Assembly (NCBI GenBank): GCA_963971305.1
Contig: OZ020308.1
Coordinates: 22,659,275 to 22,723,274, forward strand
Direction of reading: 5' to 3'
Source of the DNA: Arcuatula senhousia
Lineage: Eukaryota > Mollusca > Bivalvia > Mytilida > Mytilidae
DNA: 64,000 nt
Positions 45,419 through 56,949 of this stretch are shown here, piece by piece; within the stretch, counting starts at the first letter, position 1; each line of letters begins with the position of its first letter. Position numbers and translations under genes: made by a program. The notes beneath the pieces are model-generated. The model was not told where the DNA came from and did no database searches. It saw nothing but the letters and a program-made list of their open reading frames with translations.

Positions 45419-45463
45419 AGCGCATCTAATGAGTCCTTAATAGACGAAACGCGCGTTAATCAT
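45419..45463 (+). ncRNA. Hammerhead ribozyme motif, copy 4 (decayed) in a partial tandem
   Basis: Core reads CTAATGA instead of CTGATGA, and the cleavage triplet is GTT, so it is probably inactive. About 70 bp further a second unit begins (AAATTCCCCGAGACTAACCC, about 45540) and runs to CAACCGTTTGGCTAAAACG (45773), where its own ribozyme is missing. The pair recalls the tandem monomers of retrozymes. Confidence 0.55.
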
Positions 45464-46109
45464 AACAGTTTTTATTGTCTGGATCTTTGTATTGCTTTTG
45501 ATTTAACAACCCTTGATAGTTTGTGCTGCTGCTGAAGTTTAAATTCCCCGAGACTAACCCTCTTAGGCATCATGACTTTATTGTTTTAAAATACATGCTA
45601 TGAAATTGCCTGTGTACAATGCAAAATTTTCTAAATCCTGAGATTGTTCTTGTTCCATGTATAGGCTGATCTTAGTTATAATTTGTACGTTAGTTTCGGC
45701 AATTTATGAGTTTTTATACACGTCCTGTCCATATGTTGTTTGAAATTTTCAACCGTTTGGCTAAAACGTTTCCGAACGCACATCTTGTGTATCACAATTT
45801 ATTGGCTTTGGCTTTGTGTAACTTTTTGTAATTTCATTCACGTTTAGGTTAATGTGCTGTAGCTCTTATAAGTATTTTTTATTGCAATAATGAATAATAT
45901 AAAACTTTCGTTGTTATACAAGTAAAAATAAGAATTGACCATTAATACTGTTTAAAGTTACATAATACTAATTTCAAACTAAAATGACGTAACGATATTC
46001 AAAACTAATATTCTATAAATATATATTTTTCCATCAAAAACTTATTTTGCTGCACCTGACGCGAAATGCAGCTTGGTCTACTACTAACCTCTAGAAAGGA
46101 ACATTAATT

Positions 46110-46470
46110 GAAAGAAGCAAAGGTGTACCAAAGGGGTAATCAGTATCATAAAACCGCAAAGACGAAGATAAAACCGTTAGACAAAAAATCATCATAACAA
46201 AACAAACCACGTAACAACATAAAACACACTTACACATAACAACAAAACCGCATTCAGCAAGGTGAACTCAAGTCGAAACGAGAGTGAACTCAGGTGCTCC
46301 GGAAGAGTAAGCAGTTCCTGCTTGCTAAAGCACACCGTCACGTTGCCAAAGATCGATTTAATGTTGGTCAAATCCGAAAAGGATGACATTACAAAACTCT
46401 ATGTCAAACCATAGACATATAACACAAACCAACGTCTGTGCTCATCTGAGAGATAGAAATCGCGTATTTG
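46110..46470 (-). repeat. Penelope-like 3' tail and ORF end
   Basis: Inverse of CGGAGCACCTGAGTTCACTC and of GCGATTTCTATCTCTCAGAT. Adjacent to the last exon of the LDLa gene. Confidence 0.6.
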
Positions 46471-46541
46471 TATATAAGCACCATTACAAAATAATGTAAA
46501 AAGTGTTAATCGTTGTTTAAAATACGATTCTTTTACATATC

Positions 46542-49500
46542 TTAAGGACAGTCGTCAATAATTTGAAAATCACTTGAACTATATAAACCGTTTTTGGTAT
46601 TAGTGTTATGAAAGCCTGTCTTGCCAGGATGAATTGATTCACCAAAGGAAATGTTACTCCTCCCAGTGCTTGCAATTTCTGTTTTTCTTATTCTTTTTCT
46701 ATAAAAGAAATAAAAAGTAGATTTTAAAATTAAATAAGAGAATGTTAAGAAGCAGCCATTAAAATTTTTGGATGTGGCAATATATGCGCATTTTTTTTCA
46801 TCCCACCTTTTTATCCTGGAATTTTTGACGTCTTAGGCAAAATTAAAGTTAAGAAAATAGTCTGAAAAAACATTTCTGCTATATGAAATAATACTTATAT
46901 GAATAAAAAAACTTCTTACAAGAAAATAGAAATATACCCCCTTCAAATTATATGGTCGGTCCCTTTAATACGCAAAATCGTATTGAGTGTTTGCAGTTAA
47001 GTTTTGGTGATGTAACATTTTTAAAAATATCTTTGTCTTCAGGGATTTTAACTTTTGTGTTTGGTTTTGTAAAATTAAATCTTTTATAACCTCACCTTAA
47101 ATATAATTTGTACATATTTCCAAACAAAACCAGTATCAAAATAGACGCAGCAATAACTATAACAGCCCACTCAGGAAACTTTTCATCTGAAAAAAAATGT
47201 AGTAATATCAACAAAAAAAATACAGTAGAAAATTTAAAGCCGAGAGGTACCAAGCGGGGAATTTAAAATTAAATAAGAGAATGTTAGGAAGCAGCCATTT
47301 AATTTTTTTGGATGTGGCAATATATGCGTACTTTTTTCATCCCGCCTTTTTATCCTGGAATCTTATAAATCTTTCAAAAATTTATTGCGATTTGATAATG
47401 AACACATCCTTTGTTAATGAACACATCAAGCAAAAAACATTTATTTAAGCATTTTATAAATTAACTTTCGTGTGTCATTTGTCTTTTGTTTTTTTTTGTT
47501 TATGTTGAAATTAAATTAAATTAAACACCTTTCAAAAGCCCGAAAGGTCAAATACAAAATCAGTAAACACCAACACATAAAAGACATAAAGGCAACTAAA
47601 AGCAACCAACAACGCGAACTCAAGTCGTAACGAGAGTGAAATCAGTTCCTCCGAAAGGACAAGCAGTAACAAGATAATATTTAAAAGGGAAAATGAAACT
47701 TAAATTTGTTCTAATTTATATTACACACAAAAATAACAGTAAAATACAATTTGGAAAAAACCTACCCCTACGAAAAAATTAACGATCAAAATTAATAGAG
47801 AAATTTAGATATAATATTAACTTAAAGTAAAAAAAATACAACATAACCAAAATGAACATAAACATATGACACGCGAAAGTGAATTTATAAAATGCTTAAA
47901 TAAATGTTTTTGCTTGATGTGTTCATTATCCAAGGATTTATAGGTTCTTACATAACTTATTTGTAAAGACTAAATGGTCCCACATTTGTGTAAACATTGT
48001 TACAAGTATATACACTATATGTTGGGTTACAACTTCGACTCAGTGGAGAGTTTTGTAGAGCTTTTGATGATGCTGAACTCAGACGAAAAATGCTTAAGAT
48101 TTTTTCTTTCTCTTATACTTTTTTTGAGCTATAAACTAAAAAAAAAACTATGGTCTAGACCCCTGTTCTATTTTTAGCAACTGTTACAGCTGTCACGTTA
48201 GTTGGTCGGTGTGCATAACTTTCACAAACTTGATAGAAGATACACTAAACACTAGGTGTAAAAAGTTTGAAAGCAATCGCTTCTGTAGTTTCAGAGAGAA
48301 AGGCCTTTAAAGAAAAGGTAACAGACGATGGACGACATGAAGCTGAGACATTTGGTTGTCAACCAATCGTTTCCCGAATATAATCTACCAAGGCGGTTGT
48401 CAATAAAAGAAAAATAATACTAAAAGTATTTGTATGCGGTAAAAACATATTTAATTTAAGTAGTTACTTTTTATCAGCAGCAATCGGAGGGCCGAAAACC
48501 AGTAGCGTCTGTAGAGAATTTCTCTATCCAAAAAGTTCGAATAGGAAAGTCAAATAAAGGTAATAACAAAACTACCGAACTTGAATGATCAATCTCACAG
48601 TCCAGAGAAAATGACAAAAACGAATCAGTCACACCGGAGAACTGGTGGATCGCAATGGTCCTGACTTGGTACAGACATTTCAAACGAAATGGTGGGTTAA
48701 ACCAGGTTTTATGGCGCCAAACCTCCCTCTTGCATTGCGATCTTAGGATCCGGTAATGACCATAGAACACAACATAGTTGTGAGACACAATAGGGATATT
48801 GAGGTGATCATCTCAGTACAGCAGACCAGTCAAACACTAATTAAAACAATTAACTATCATATCTTTTAACTCAATTTTGAACTTTTCTACTAGTGGCTGA
48901 TAACGAAGAAAGAATTTTTTTAGTGATCGTATGAGACGTATTTTCTTATAGCCCTGCTTCAAAAGTCGGCCACGAAGAAACCGGTGTCTGGTAAAAAAAT
49001 CTGTGAAATGTGTGCAAGCTCTGGCATATCGAATAAGTTGAGAAATATAAACACCGTATGCAGGAGAAGTAGGTATATTGCTCTGTAGATTAGGAAAATT
49101 AATAATTTGAAAATTAAAATCGTCTCGTTTATCGTAAATTTTTGTACTGAGATGACCACCTGGGTCAAATTCGAGGTGCAAATCCAAGAAAGACGTGAAG
49201 CAATTAGATTCGGTGGTCTCTTTAATCTCCAATTCAGGAGGATATATTGAAGGAATCCAACTACCAAATGAAGTGTTATTGACAGAAAGGACATCATCAA
49301 TATATCTGAATGTAAGATTAAATGACCGTGCCTCTTTCATCTTCTTGTCCTTTACGAGTCCCTGAAGAAATTCAGTCTCGTAAGAGTATAAAAACAAATC
49401 AGCGAGGAGAGGAGCACAGTTTGTGCCCATTGGAATGCCGATTTGTTGTTGAAAAATCTCTCCTCCGAATGTGACAAATATGTTGTCAATGAGGAAATCA

Positions 49501-52500
49501 AGCATACTGCAAACTTGTTCCAGTGTGTAACAAATTTTATCTTTGAAAGATGTTTTGGAAAAGAATGTAGAATTATAACCCAAAACAACAAAATTCCTTG
49601 AGTTTGAAAAGGCTTTTTCGAGAAGTTTTTTCAGGCGACATTTTAGTTTTTCGTGTGGCAAGGTAGTGTATAAAGTTGAAAAATCGAACGTTTTCAAAGA
49701 GTGAACCTCAGAAAATGATCTAGATTTAAAATGATCTAACAAATCTTTTGAGTTTTTCAAAATCCACATATGGTTAATTCCACTACGATTATAAATAGTG
49801 TCGCAGTATGCTTGTTGACCTTCTTTGACAGCAGACAAAATATTAGTTAAATGAACGGACAGCTCTGTAGTTGAACATGATGAAGATCCAGCTATATACC
49901 TTTCTTTGTACGGATTTTTGTGAAGTTTAGGTATCCAGTACAAGTATGGTAACTCTTTATGTTCCTCTTTCATTGGAATATTGAAAGAGGACATAAAAGA
50001 GCTATGGTTGGCTATGATTTCATCTTTGTTAAATGTAGTCCGTTTGTATGTAGCACTAGCGGAAGTATTACCATCAATGCCTAGTTCTTTTATTAGACAA
50101 TTGTAATAATGTGCTTTACATACAAAAACTATATTATTGGAAGCCTTGTCTGCTGGCGTGACAACATACCTGTCATGTAAGGAAGAGAGACAATTGAGAG
50201 CTTCACGATCTCTAAATACAGAAGAAGGCCGGGGGTTCACACATTTGCGAAGTTTGTCTATTCGGCTTCGTACAAGAGATCGGATAGTCCTTACCCAGTC
50301 CGACAGTGATTCAAGCTCTGGTTCTTGGTCCTTCTCCCTCTTTATCCAGGCTCTAGCATAGTCCTCCACAGCGTCCATGATGATCTTAAAGTTATGATTC
50401 CAATTTATACGTTGCGGTTCCCTGAATTTAGGTCCATGGGAAACCACATTACGTAATAAATCATTTTCAATTATCTTAAAATCACCCGTGACGACATGAC
50501 CAGATGGACCATAGACAAAGGGAGAAGCATAGCAATCACATGTCAGAGGGGACTTTAGATATTCTTCAATGTTTAGGTCCTGCAATGCCTTTTTGTGGTT
50601 GAAAATTTTACTACTTATGGTTTTAGTGTAGCGGTAGGAAACAATTGGTGTTGACTGATTTTTGAAATATTGAGGAATTTGAGATGTAACTTCCTTACGA
50701 TTTAAGATATTGCTAATGTTTATTGCATCTATCCCTTTGTTCTTAAATGGAATATGGAGAAATTTCCTATCCTCAGTAGTAAGAGGCTCACTTCTTACAG
50801 GCTTAAAAAGACGGAAAAGAGCAACGTCGCAAATAATGCTAGTAAGCCTGTAAGAAGGAGTAAATGGATCAGTACCTGCTTTTTCTAACCCAAGATCACG
50901 TAGGTCTTTAAGTTTCGTGACTCGTAGTAAATAGAGAATGGTACGAACATGATGGACTCCCAATGGTTGTTGTAGACTTGTAACCAGATCATCAAACGTG
51001 TCTGAAAGAGATCTGTTGTCAGTTTGACTGGCACCAGATCTTGGTTTGTATCGTTTGTGACCATGACTACGTTTGTGTCTACCATTGGGGTCAAACAGTT
51101 TCATAACATTCACCTCACTACATTGAGGGCTAGAAAGATTTCCTACTCCTTTGATGTTATCATTACATCCATAAGGCATTGCAGTACCTAAAGTTTTTAT
51201 CCAGTGAAGCTCTCGTTTTTTATGGTGAGGTGTACAAAATTAGAACAAATAATATCTAATTGAATGACAGAAGGAGGGATATAAAGCCAGAATCCTTCAC
51301 TCAATTTTGTGAAAGGAAGGGGAAACAAAAAAAAAAGATGTGCATTATTGACATAATGTATGAGCAGTGATGTTCCTTTCCAAGATCTAAAAAAAATATA
51401 AATTGTAAGATCGTCTCATGGTTCGTAAACCATCATACGAAGACAATAATATGAGAAACTGTTACAACTCAAAATGCAAAGAAGAAAAAAAAACACACAA
51501 AAACTACACGTTAACTTACCTGAAATATTAACATTGTCCTGTCCTGACCGAGGTGTTGTATAGTTGACAATATAAGAACTTTCAATACGTGAAGAGCTTT
51601 GTTTTGTCTCAATGTTAACTGCCTCTGTAATGGAAGCACTGATATGACTAAGTGACGTCAAGTCAGAGGTCGAGATATCTGATGACCGGTTGATTTTTGA
51701 AACATTGTGATGAAATTGGTAAGTGTCATTAATTGTTTTGTCAACAGCCAAATCCTTTATTTTTATATTCGGTACATCCGACCTTAGGTAAAGGAATGTT
51801 GGTGTCGTTTGAATGTTCACTGATAAAGAAGTTTTGAAATGAGGTATTTCAGTCACCGAAATACTTGTTTGGTTGGCTAATAATACTGACAGGCCAGAAA
51901 GAAGTATTTTTGGCACCGAAACACTTGTTTGATTGGCTAATAAAACTGACAGGCCTGAATGACGTTTTTCAGTCACCGAAATACTTGTTTGATTGGCTGA
52001 TAATACTGACAGGCCTGAAAGAGGTATCTCAGTCTGTTGATAACTGGAATAAAGTGTTTGTTTATAAATGTTGACATTTCCAATATTTGGTTCTATTAAT
52101 GAATGAGGAATGGCATTCATTGAACTTCTACTGAAACTTGTCGAAAACAAAATAGTGTTTTTAGTTGAATGGTAAATTTTATTGCCATGTGAAAACATCA
52201 ATTCACCCTTGTTATATCTTTTCGAAGAATCGTGTTGTATCATGGAATATAGTGGAGAAAAAGCAAATTCTGAAGCTATCACAGACTGTGTGTTTTGACT
52301 TGTGCTATATTTTCCGTAGTTAATATTTCCTTGGGTATTAATTGAAGCTGAGGTTAAAGTTTGATTGTTGCCCATAGTATTCGAATCACTGTGATTCATT
52401 TCTGCAGAGTTGTGAGTAGTTCTTGTTTCGTCACTCATAAATGGTACATTAAACATAGGCGAAGTGCTTTGAATGAATTTAGAAAACTCTATGGCATGCC

Positions 52501-55500
52501 TTGAATCTGTAAACATCGACGGAACGAAAGCCATAACAGTACTTGCACTTGATCTTATATATGTTGAGCGCGGAAAAGATGAGGAAAACACATTATTTAC
52601 ATCATCTGTCGAGTAAATCTGGTCTGATGATGTGGAATAAAAGGATGATGATATGCAAAATTCTTTCTTCGGGGCACATTCTCCGTTTGGACAATTAAAA
52701 CCACCCTCTGGACAGCGTTGTTTTCCGCCATCACCTAGAAAAGTGTTGAAAAAAATTATACACTTAAAAGTCACTTTTTAAAAATATTTATTGATCATGG
52801 ATTAGGAAACAATCTTTATGCCTAAATGAAACCCTCAACGGCATGTAGTTTGCAAGTGTGGCCTTTTTAGTGACCCCCATCAGGCCTTTTATTTTCCTTA
52901 TTTTTATCTCTTACATGTACCAGTCTCTTCAAAGTAGTCTTTAACATGCATGGGGTATTACCCGGGACAACCCTTCTTGTCTTTTTCAAAAGGAACCACG
53001 AACCTCGATGTAAGAAGCCCACCGCGTTAACCACTATACCATCGGCACTGAAATTTTAATTTGCTCCATTGGTAATAAAACACTGTGGATTTTGCCTCAA
53101 AGTTAAAATCAAAGCAAAGTTAACCTTTCACTTAAGGCAGATGGAATGTCTTTGATTCTGCATCTTAGCATTTGAGCACATATATTATAACTTATTAATG
53201 TTAGTATGCTTGCAAAAATTAAAGTTACAACAAAATTTGAAAAAATACACGTACTTTAAAAAGGGGAGTATAATAATACATGTAGTGTGGAAAAACACAT
53301 TTTTCACCTTTTCCCAAAAAAATATTGACGGTGAATTAATTTTTTTATTTAGTATATTTAATAGTCCATACAAAACAAGATTTTCAAAAATTTTATGTAA
53401 AATTAAGATTTTAATTGATGAGTAAAAATTTTAATTCTCCCTATTGATCCTATACTAAAAGTACAAAAATCATGCATTAAAAAAGTCATTTCTACAATAA
53501 TTGTTATGGCGAATTCTGAATTTTAATACCGAGATTAAAGAAATTTAGGAAAATTCTATGGATCAATTTTTAGAAACGCCATCTACACTGATAGTAAGGG
53601 GCCGGCCTTTAAATAAAGCGAGTAGTCTTAATTTTTACCTAAAAATAATTTGAATCTAATTTTTCACAACATAAAATATTGCTTATATAAACAAAATTTT
53701 AGCATAAAGTCGAAGAAATCAAATGCAAATATTCAAACATTAAACAATGTACATAAACTATTCATTCATTTTCATTCATTCATTCGGTCAATCATTCATT
53801 TGATCTTTCGTTCATTCATTTATTCATTCATTCCTGAAAAATTCGAAAGAAGTGATGGAGATTCTTGGCTCTAAATCAGTTTCATCATGCAACAACATCA
53901 AAACATTCGATTCCACATATTATACTTCTATTCCACATGAACAACTGAAATCGCGATTGGCACAGCTGATTAAACGCAGCTTTTTCAAAAAGAATGGAAA
54001 ACGCAGGTACAAATATCTAGTAGTCGATTATACCAAGACTTACTTTGTCATCAATGAGTCTAAGAAAAAGAACAAATTTACAGAAGACCAAATAATCGAC
54101 ATGCTCAACTTTCTTATGTTCAGATTGGTGGACGTGTTTTTCAGCAAACAATAGGGATTCCAATGGGCATTAATTGTGCACCTTTGCTTGCTGATTTGTG
54201 TCTTCATTCATATGAAGCAGACTTCTTACAATCTCTTCTAGACAAAAAAGACCATAGACTAGCTCTCTCTTTCAACCTCACGTTCTGTTATATTGATGAT
54301 GTCCTTTCACTAAGCAATTCTCGATTTGGTGACTTTCTCCAACTCATATATCCCCAGGAGCTTGAGATAAAGGACACAAGGGATTCTAGGAAGTCTGCTT
54401 CATATTTAGATCTACATCTCGAAATTGACTCTCAAGGAAGACTTTCAAAAAGGCTCTATGACAAACGTGATGATTTTAACTTTCCAATCGTCAACTTTCC
54501 CTTCTTGTGGAGCAACATTCCTTCCGCTCCGGCTTATGGAGTTTACGTATATCAATTGATTCGTAACTCCAGAGCGTGAGGGACTTACATCGATTTCCTT
54601 GGCAGAGCGAAATGTCTGACGCAAAAATTGCTCACACAGGGTTATGTTGCTCCTCGGTTGCTGTCTTCACTCAAGAAATTTACGGAAGACATCATGCACT
54701 TATAGACAAATATGGGATTTCGATCTCTCAGATGAGTGCAGATGTTGGTTTGTCATAGGCTTTTGTTTTGTTTTCCTTTACCGGATTTGACACACTGAAC
54801 GGACTATTGGCAACGCGACGGGTGTGCTATAGGAAGCAGGAACTGCTTACTCTTCCGGAGCACCTGAGTTCACTCATGTTTTGACTGGAGTTCGCGTTGT
54901 TGATTGATATTCAGTTGTTTTGTGTTTCAATGTTTTGCATGTTGTCTGTTTTTGTCACGTTTTTGTTGGTGTTTAATGGTTTTGTCTCTGCCTTTTCGGA
55001 CTTTTGACATTCGGATACCAAATTGGTACCTCTGCTTCTTTTAGAATGTTTTATACCCAAATGAAAACAAAAATTATGACAGGGATTCCTTATCAATGTA
55101 TTGCATCCGTTCCACAAACATTATTATTAGACAGCTGATATAATACATATAAAATCAAGCGTAAAAATTTGTTTAACAGAGTTAGAATATCAACTTAGCT
55201 ATCTATACTTGGCTTTTATGCAATTATAGTAAAAAAAAATGCAAAGCGACAAATTTGTAACAACAATAATGACCTGCTTCTTGGTCCACTTTAGTTCCAA
55301 AATCAGTTTTGGATCCTTAAGTGGTTTTGTGTTTTACCATACTGTTATGCTTAATTGTCTTTTAAGGCAATCGATCCATGATCCATGATTTTGATTCGGA
55401 TTTTCAACATTCGAATTTCCATTGTTATATAAGATTATATAATGACATGTTTGTTTGCTTTTATGTGCTTTGTTTTATTATTGTCTAGACCTGACCGTTA

Positions 55501-55670
55501 TATACATGTATCAGACATATTTAGAATTAGTGCACGTCATATTTGGCTTTTTTACTTACAATACATTTCATCTGACAAGTCTTTGCAGTCAAACGCATTG
55601 TCACATTTTAGGAAGATTGGTTTACAGTCGCCATTATCGCATCTGAACTCGTCTTGGAGACATGCTTTTA
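46542..55670 (-). CDS. LDLa-domain, Ser/Thr-rich single-pass membrane protein
   Basis: Four exons in phase: 55670-55560, 52734-51520, 47186-47096 and 46698-46542. They total 1574 nt, about 524 aa, and the 5' end is incomplete. Exon A is an LDL-receptor class A domain (ACLQDEFRCDNGDC, then CDNAFDCKDLSDEMYC). Exon B adds a short cysteine cluster (CPEGGFNCPNGECAPKKEFC) and ~380 residues rich in Ser, Thr and Asn with many N-glycosylation sites, including three 20-residue repeats with ANQTS. Exon C is the membrane segment (WAVIVIAASILILVLFGN). Exon D is a ~50-residue tail starting with basic residues and ending IIDDCP. Predicted glycosylated surface receptor or mucin-like protein; ligand unknown. 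The 3-4 kb introns hold Penelope-like copies. Confidence 0.85.
46725..47370. repeat. Local ~105-bp direct duplication
   Basis: AAATAAGAGAATGTTA(A/G)GAAGCAGCCATT, GGATGTGGCAATATATGCG and TTTTTATCCTGGAAT occur at about 46727-46835 and again at about 47264-47365. The gap between them contains exon C of the LDLa gene, so the copies flank the membrane-segment exon. No single base run over 20 is claimed identical. Confidence 0.7.
47510..47680 (-). repeat. Penelope-like 3' tail
   Basis: CAACGCGAACTCAAGTCGTA and GAGAGTGAAATCAGTTCCTC are the inverse of the tail motifs. Confidence 0.5.
48040..48350 (+). repeat. 3' part of the GCTCACCTGG-end repeat
   Basis: TTTTGTAGAGCTTTTGATGA, TTTTTAGCAACTGTTACAGC and CAGACGATGGACGAC follow the order of the element at 33254-34187. 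Truncated at both ends. Confidence 0.55.
48837..51179 (-). CDS. Penelope-like element reverse transcriptase (long intact ORF)
   Basis: 780 aa from ATG at 51177-51179. Motifs in order: YWIPKLHKNPYKERYI (about 415-430), motif A FDFSTLYTTLPH, motif B GIPMGTNCAPLLADLFL, the catalytic FRYIDDVLSV, then FLDLHLEFD and a conserved YDKRDDFNFQIINFP block. These fit Penelope-like RTs. The N-terminal ~400 residues have no recognised domain. The C-terminus ends soon after the RT with a basic region and shows no GIY-YIG endonuclease motif. The open frame suggests a relatively recent copy. Lies in the sense direction in an intron of the LDLa gene. The segment at 48460-48790 is probably its 3' UTR or another repeat. 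Confidence 0.85.
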   Translation of the reverse strand: MPYGCNDNIKGVGNLSSPQCSEVNVMKLFDPNGRHKRSHGHKRYKPRSGASQTDNRSLSDTFDDLVTSLQQPLGVHHVRTILYLLRVTKLKDLRDLGLEKAGTDPFTPSYRLTSIICDVALFRLFKPVRSEPLTTEDRKFLHIPFKNKGIDAINISNILNRKEVTSQIPQYFKNQSTPIVSYRYTKTISSKIFNHKKALQDLNIEEYLKSPLTCDCYASPFVYGPSGHVVTGDFKIIENDLLRNVVSHGPKFREPQRINWNHNFKIIMDAVEDYARAWIKREKDQEPELESLSDWVRTIRSLVRSRIDKLRKCVNPRPSSVFRDREALNCLSSLHDRYVVTPADKASNNIVFVCKAHYYNCLIKELGIDGNTSASATYKRTTFNKDEIIANHSSFMSSFNIPMKEEHKELPYLYWIPKLHKNPYKERYIAGSSSCSTTELSVHLTNILSAVKEGQQAYCDTIYNRSGINHMWILKNSKDLLDHFKSRSFSEVHSLKTFDFSTLYTTLPHEKLKCRLKKLLEKAFSNSRNFVVLGYNSTFFSKTSFKDKICYTLEQVCSMLDFLIDNIFVTFGGEIFQQQIGIPMGTNCAPLLADLFLYSYETEFLQGLVKDKKMKEARSFNLTFRYIDDVLSVNNTSFGSWIPSIYPPELEIKETTESNCFTSFLDLHLEFDPGGHLSTKIYDKRDDFNFQIINFPNLQSNIPTSPAYGVYISQLIRYARACTHFTDFFTRHRFLRGRLLKQGYKKIRLIRSLKKFFLRYQPLVEKFKIELKDMIVNCFN
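51841..52033 (-). repeat. Three exact-length 60-bp coding repeats
   Basis: Units 51841-51900, 51901-51960 and 51961-52020, plus 13 bp of a fourth. Each encodes a 20-residue unit around SGLSVLLANQTS and ISVTE. They keep frame and lie in the Ser/Thr-rich part of the LDLa protein. Confidence 0.9.
52780..53050 (-). repeat. tRNA-related SINE (best copy)
   Basis: From 53050 downward the minus strand reads GCCGATGGTATAGTGGTTAA (A-box region) and GAGGTTCGTGGTTCC (B-box-like). The body shared with 8770, 18290 and 35640 follows. The other three copies lack the head. Confidence 0.6.
53755..53840. repeat. Imperfect (ATTC)n microsatellite
   Basis: Runs of ATTC/ATTT with interruptions, immediately before the degenerate Penelope-like copy. 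Could mark its 5' junction. Confidence 0.75.
53852..55050 (+). pseudogene. 5'-truncated, frameshifted Penelope-like copy with 3' tail
   Basis: Opens inside the RT with KTFDSTYYTSIPHEQLKSRL. A frame break near 54150 follows, then GIPMGINCAPLLADL and the intact catalytic FCYIDDVLSLSN, SYLDLHLEID, YDKRDDFNFPIVNFP. A stop comes after RNSRA (54577), and the rest runs in other frames (FLGRAKCLTQKLLTQGYVAP, then [17 protein letters not shown]). The 3' UTR runs to about 55045 and ends GGTACCTCTGCTTCTT. This copy defines the tail found across the window. It lies antisense in an LDLa gene intron. Confidence 0.8.
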
Positions 55671-56299
55671 CTGCCAGTATATAAAAAAATGATAATAAAG
55701 GTTACGCAATTCAAACAATCATATGTTTAGTGTTGGTAGGCGTGTAATGTGTTACTGCTAGACCTTAAGATCACAATGAAAGACGTTTGTTAGGCGCCAT
55801 AAACATAAATAGGATGTACATATTCAAGATAAACAGGTTGAGGACGTTCAAACGGGTGTGGAGTTGAGTCCAAGATGCCAGTATAAAACGGAAGACAAAA
55901 GAAACAATCAATTAGTAGTCAATACAATAGAGGCTACAGCACAAATATATCACTAGAGGTTCCCATTGGTCTGAATTGCAGACATTGTCTCTAATGCTAA
56001 AGTTTCTTACGTGGTGTGCAACCTGATCGACGTGTAAATTATGTAAAATTAAACAAACTAATAAGGCTAGAAAAAACTGTAAAAATCAAGAATACAGTTA
56101 CAAAGATTTATTTAATAATTCAGTTAGAATTGATGAAAACATAAAAAAGGAGTTAACTCGTAAACATATTTGATCCAAAAAATTTGGCCCTTAAATAATT
56201 ATTCAAGTAGATCTTAATAATCTGTGTGCAATGCTGCTTTTTTCCTCTAGCATAGATAAAGTCCAAAATCTGCAAAAATTGTCAATTTTGAAGATGTAG

Positions 56300-56660
56300 G
56301 GGAAATGCTAGTTAATCTAATGAGGAGAGTCCTCTCACACCTTCAATTTACTGAAGGGATTGTAGAGATTTTGATGCTGAAGAAGGCAGGTTGCTACAAA
56401 TTTTCTCTATATCTTATAATTTTTGAGCTATAATCCGAAAACTATGGCATGTCACCCCTCTTATATTTTAGCAATGGTGGCCATGTTTGCTGGTCTACGT
56501 GCATAAATTTCACAAACTGGTAGAGGACACAATAAAAACCAAGTATACAAGTTTAAAAGCAATTTATTCAGTGGTGTCAAAAAAAAAAACCGACGACAGA
56601 CGCCTAGCGATAGCTCACCCTACTATTGACCCTTTGGGTGAGGTGAGGTAAAAAGCATTA
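56300..56660 (+). repeat. 3' part of the GCTCACCTGG-end repeat
   Basis: TTAGCAATGGTGGCCATGTT, GACGACAGACGCCTAGCGAT and a decayed terminal hairpin (CACCCTACT..GGGTGAGGTG). Same family as 33254-34187. Confidence 0.55.
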
Positions 56661-56838
56661 CTAAAGGAGATAATGGTTCTCGTATAAGAACACATTCTGT
56701 TATAAGCAATAACGATAGAAACACTTCTAAAGAAGTAAAACAGAAAGTGTGCGGATATGCGAAGGACTTCTGGTTGATTGTTATGTCCTTACATTTGCTT
56801 TTCTTTTGATGATTTAGAAGATATTAATAAATACTTAC

Positions 56839-56901
56839 TTGAAGTACACAAATGCTCATCAGAAGTGGCAAAACAACCAATTTCTTTGCCATGAATATCA
56901 T
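56839..56901 (-). CDS. Candidate signal-peptide exon of the LDLa gene
   Basis: ATG at 56899-56901 opens MIFMAKKLVVLPLLMSICVL plus Q, then a GTAAGT donor. It looks like a secretory leader and lies upstream on the correct strand. However, it ends in phase 0 while the LDLa exon at 55670 begins in phase 1, so at least one small exon must lie between if they belong together. None was identified. Confidence 0.4.
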
Positions 56902-56949
56902 ACTGTCAATTTCTGGCTTTTTCAACTGCTAACTGTATTAAAAACATAT

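Noticed and set aside
48959..49300. Second minus ORF inside the Penelope-like RT
   Set aside because: Alternate-frame shadow of the 780-codon ORF.
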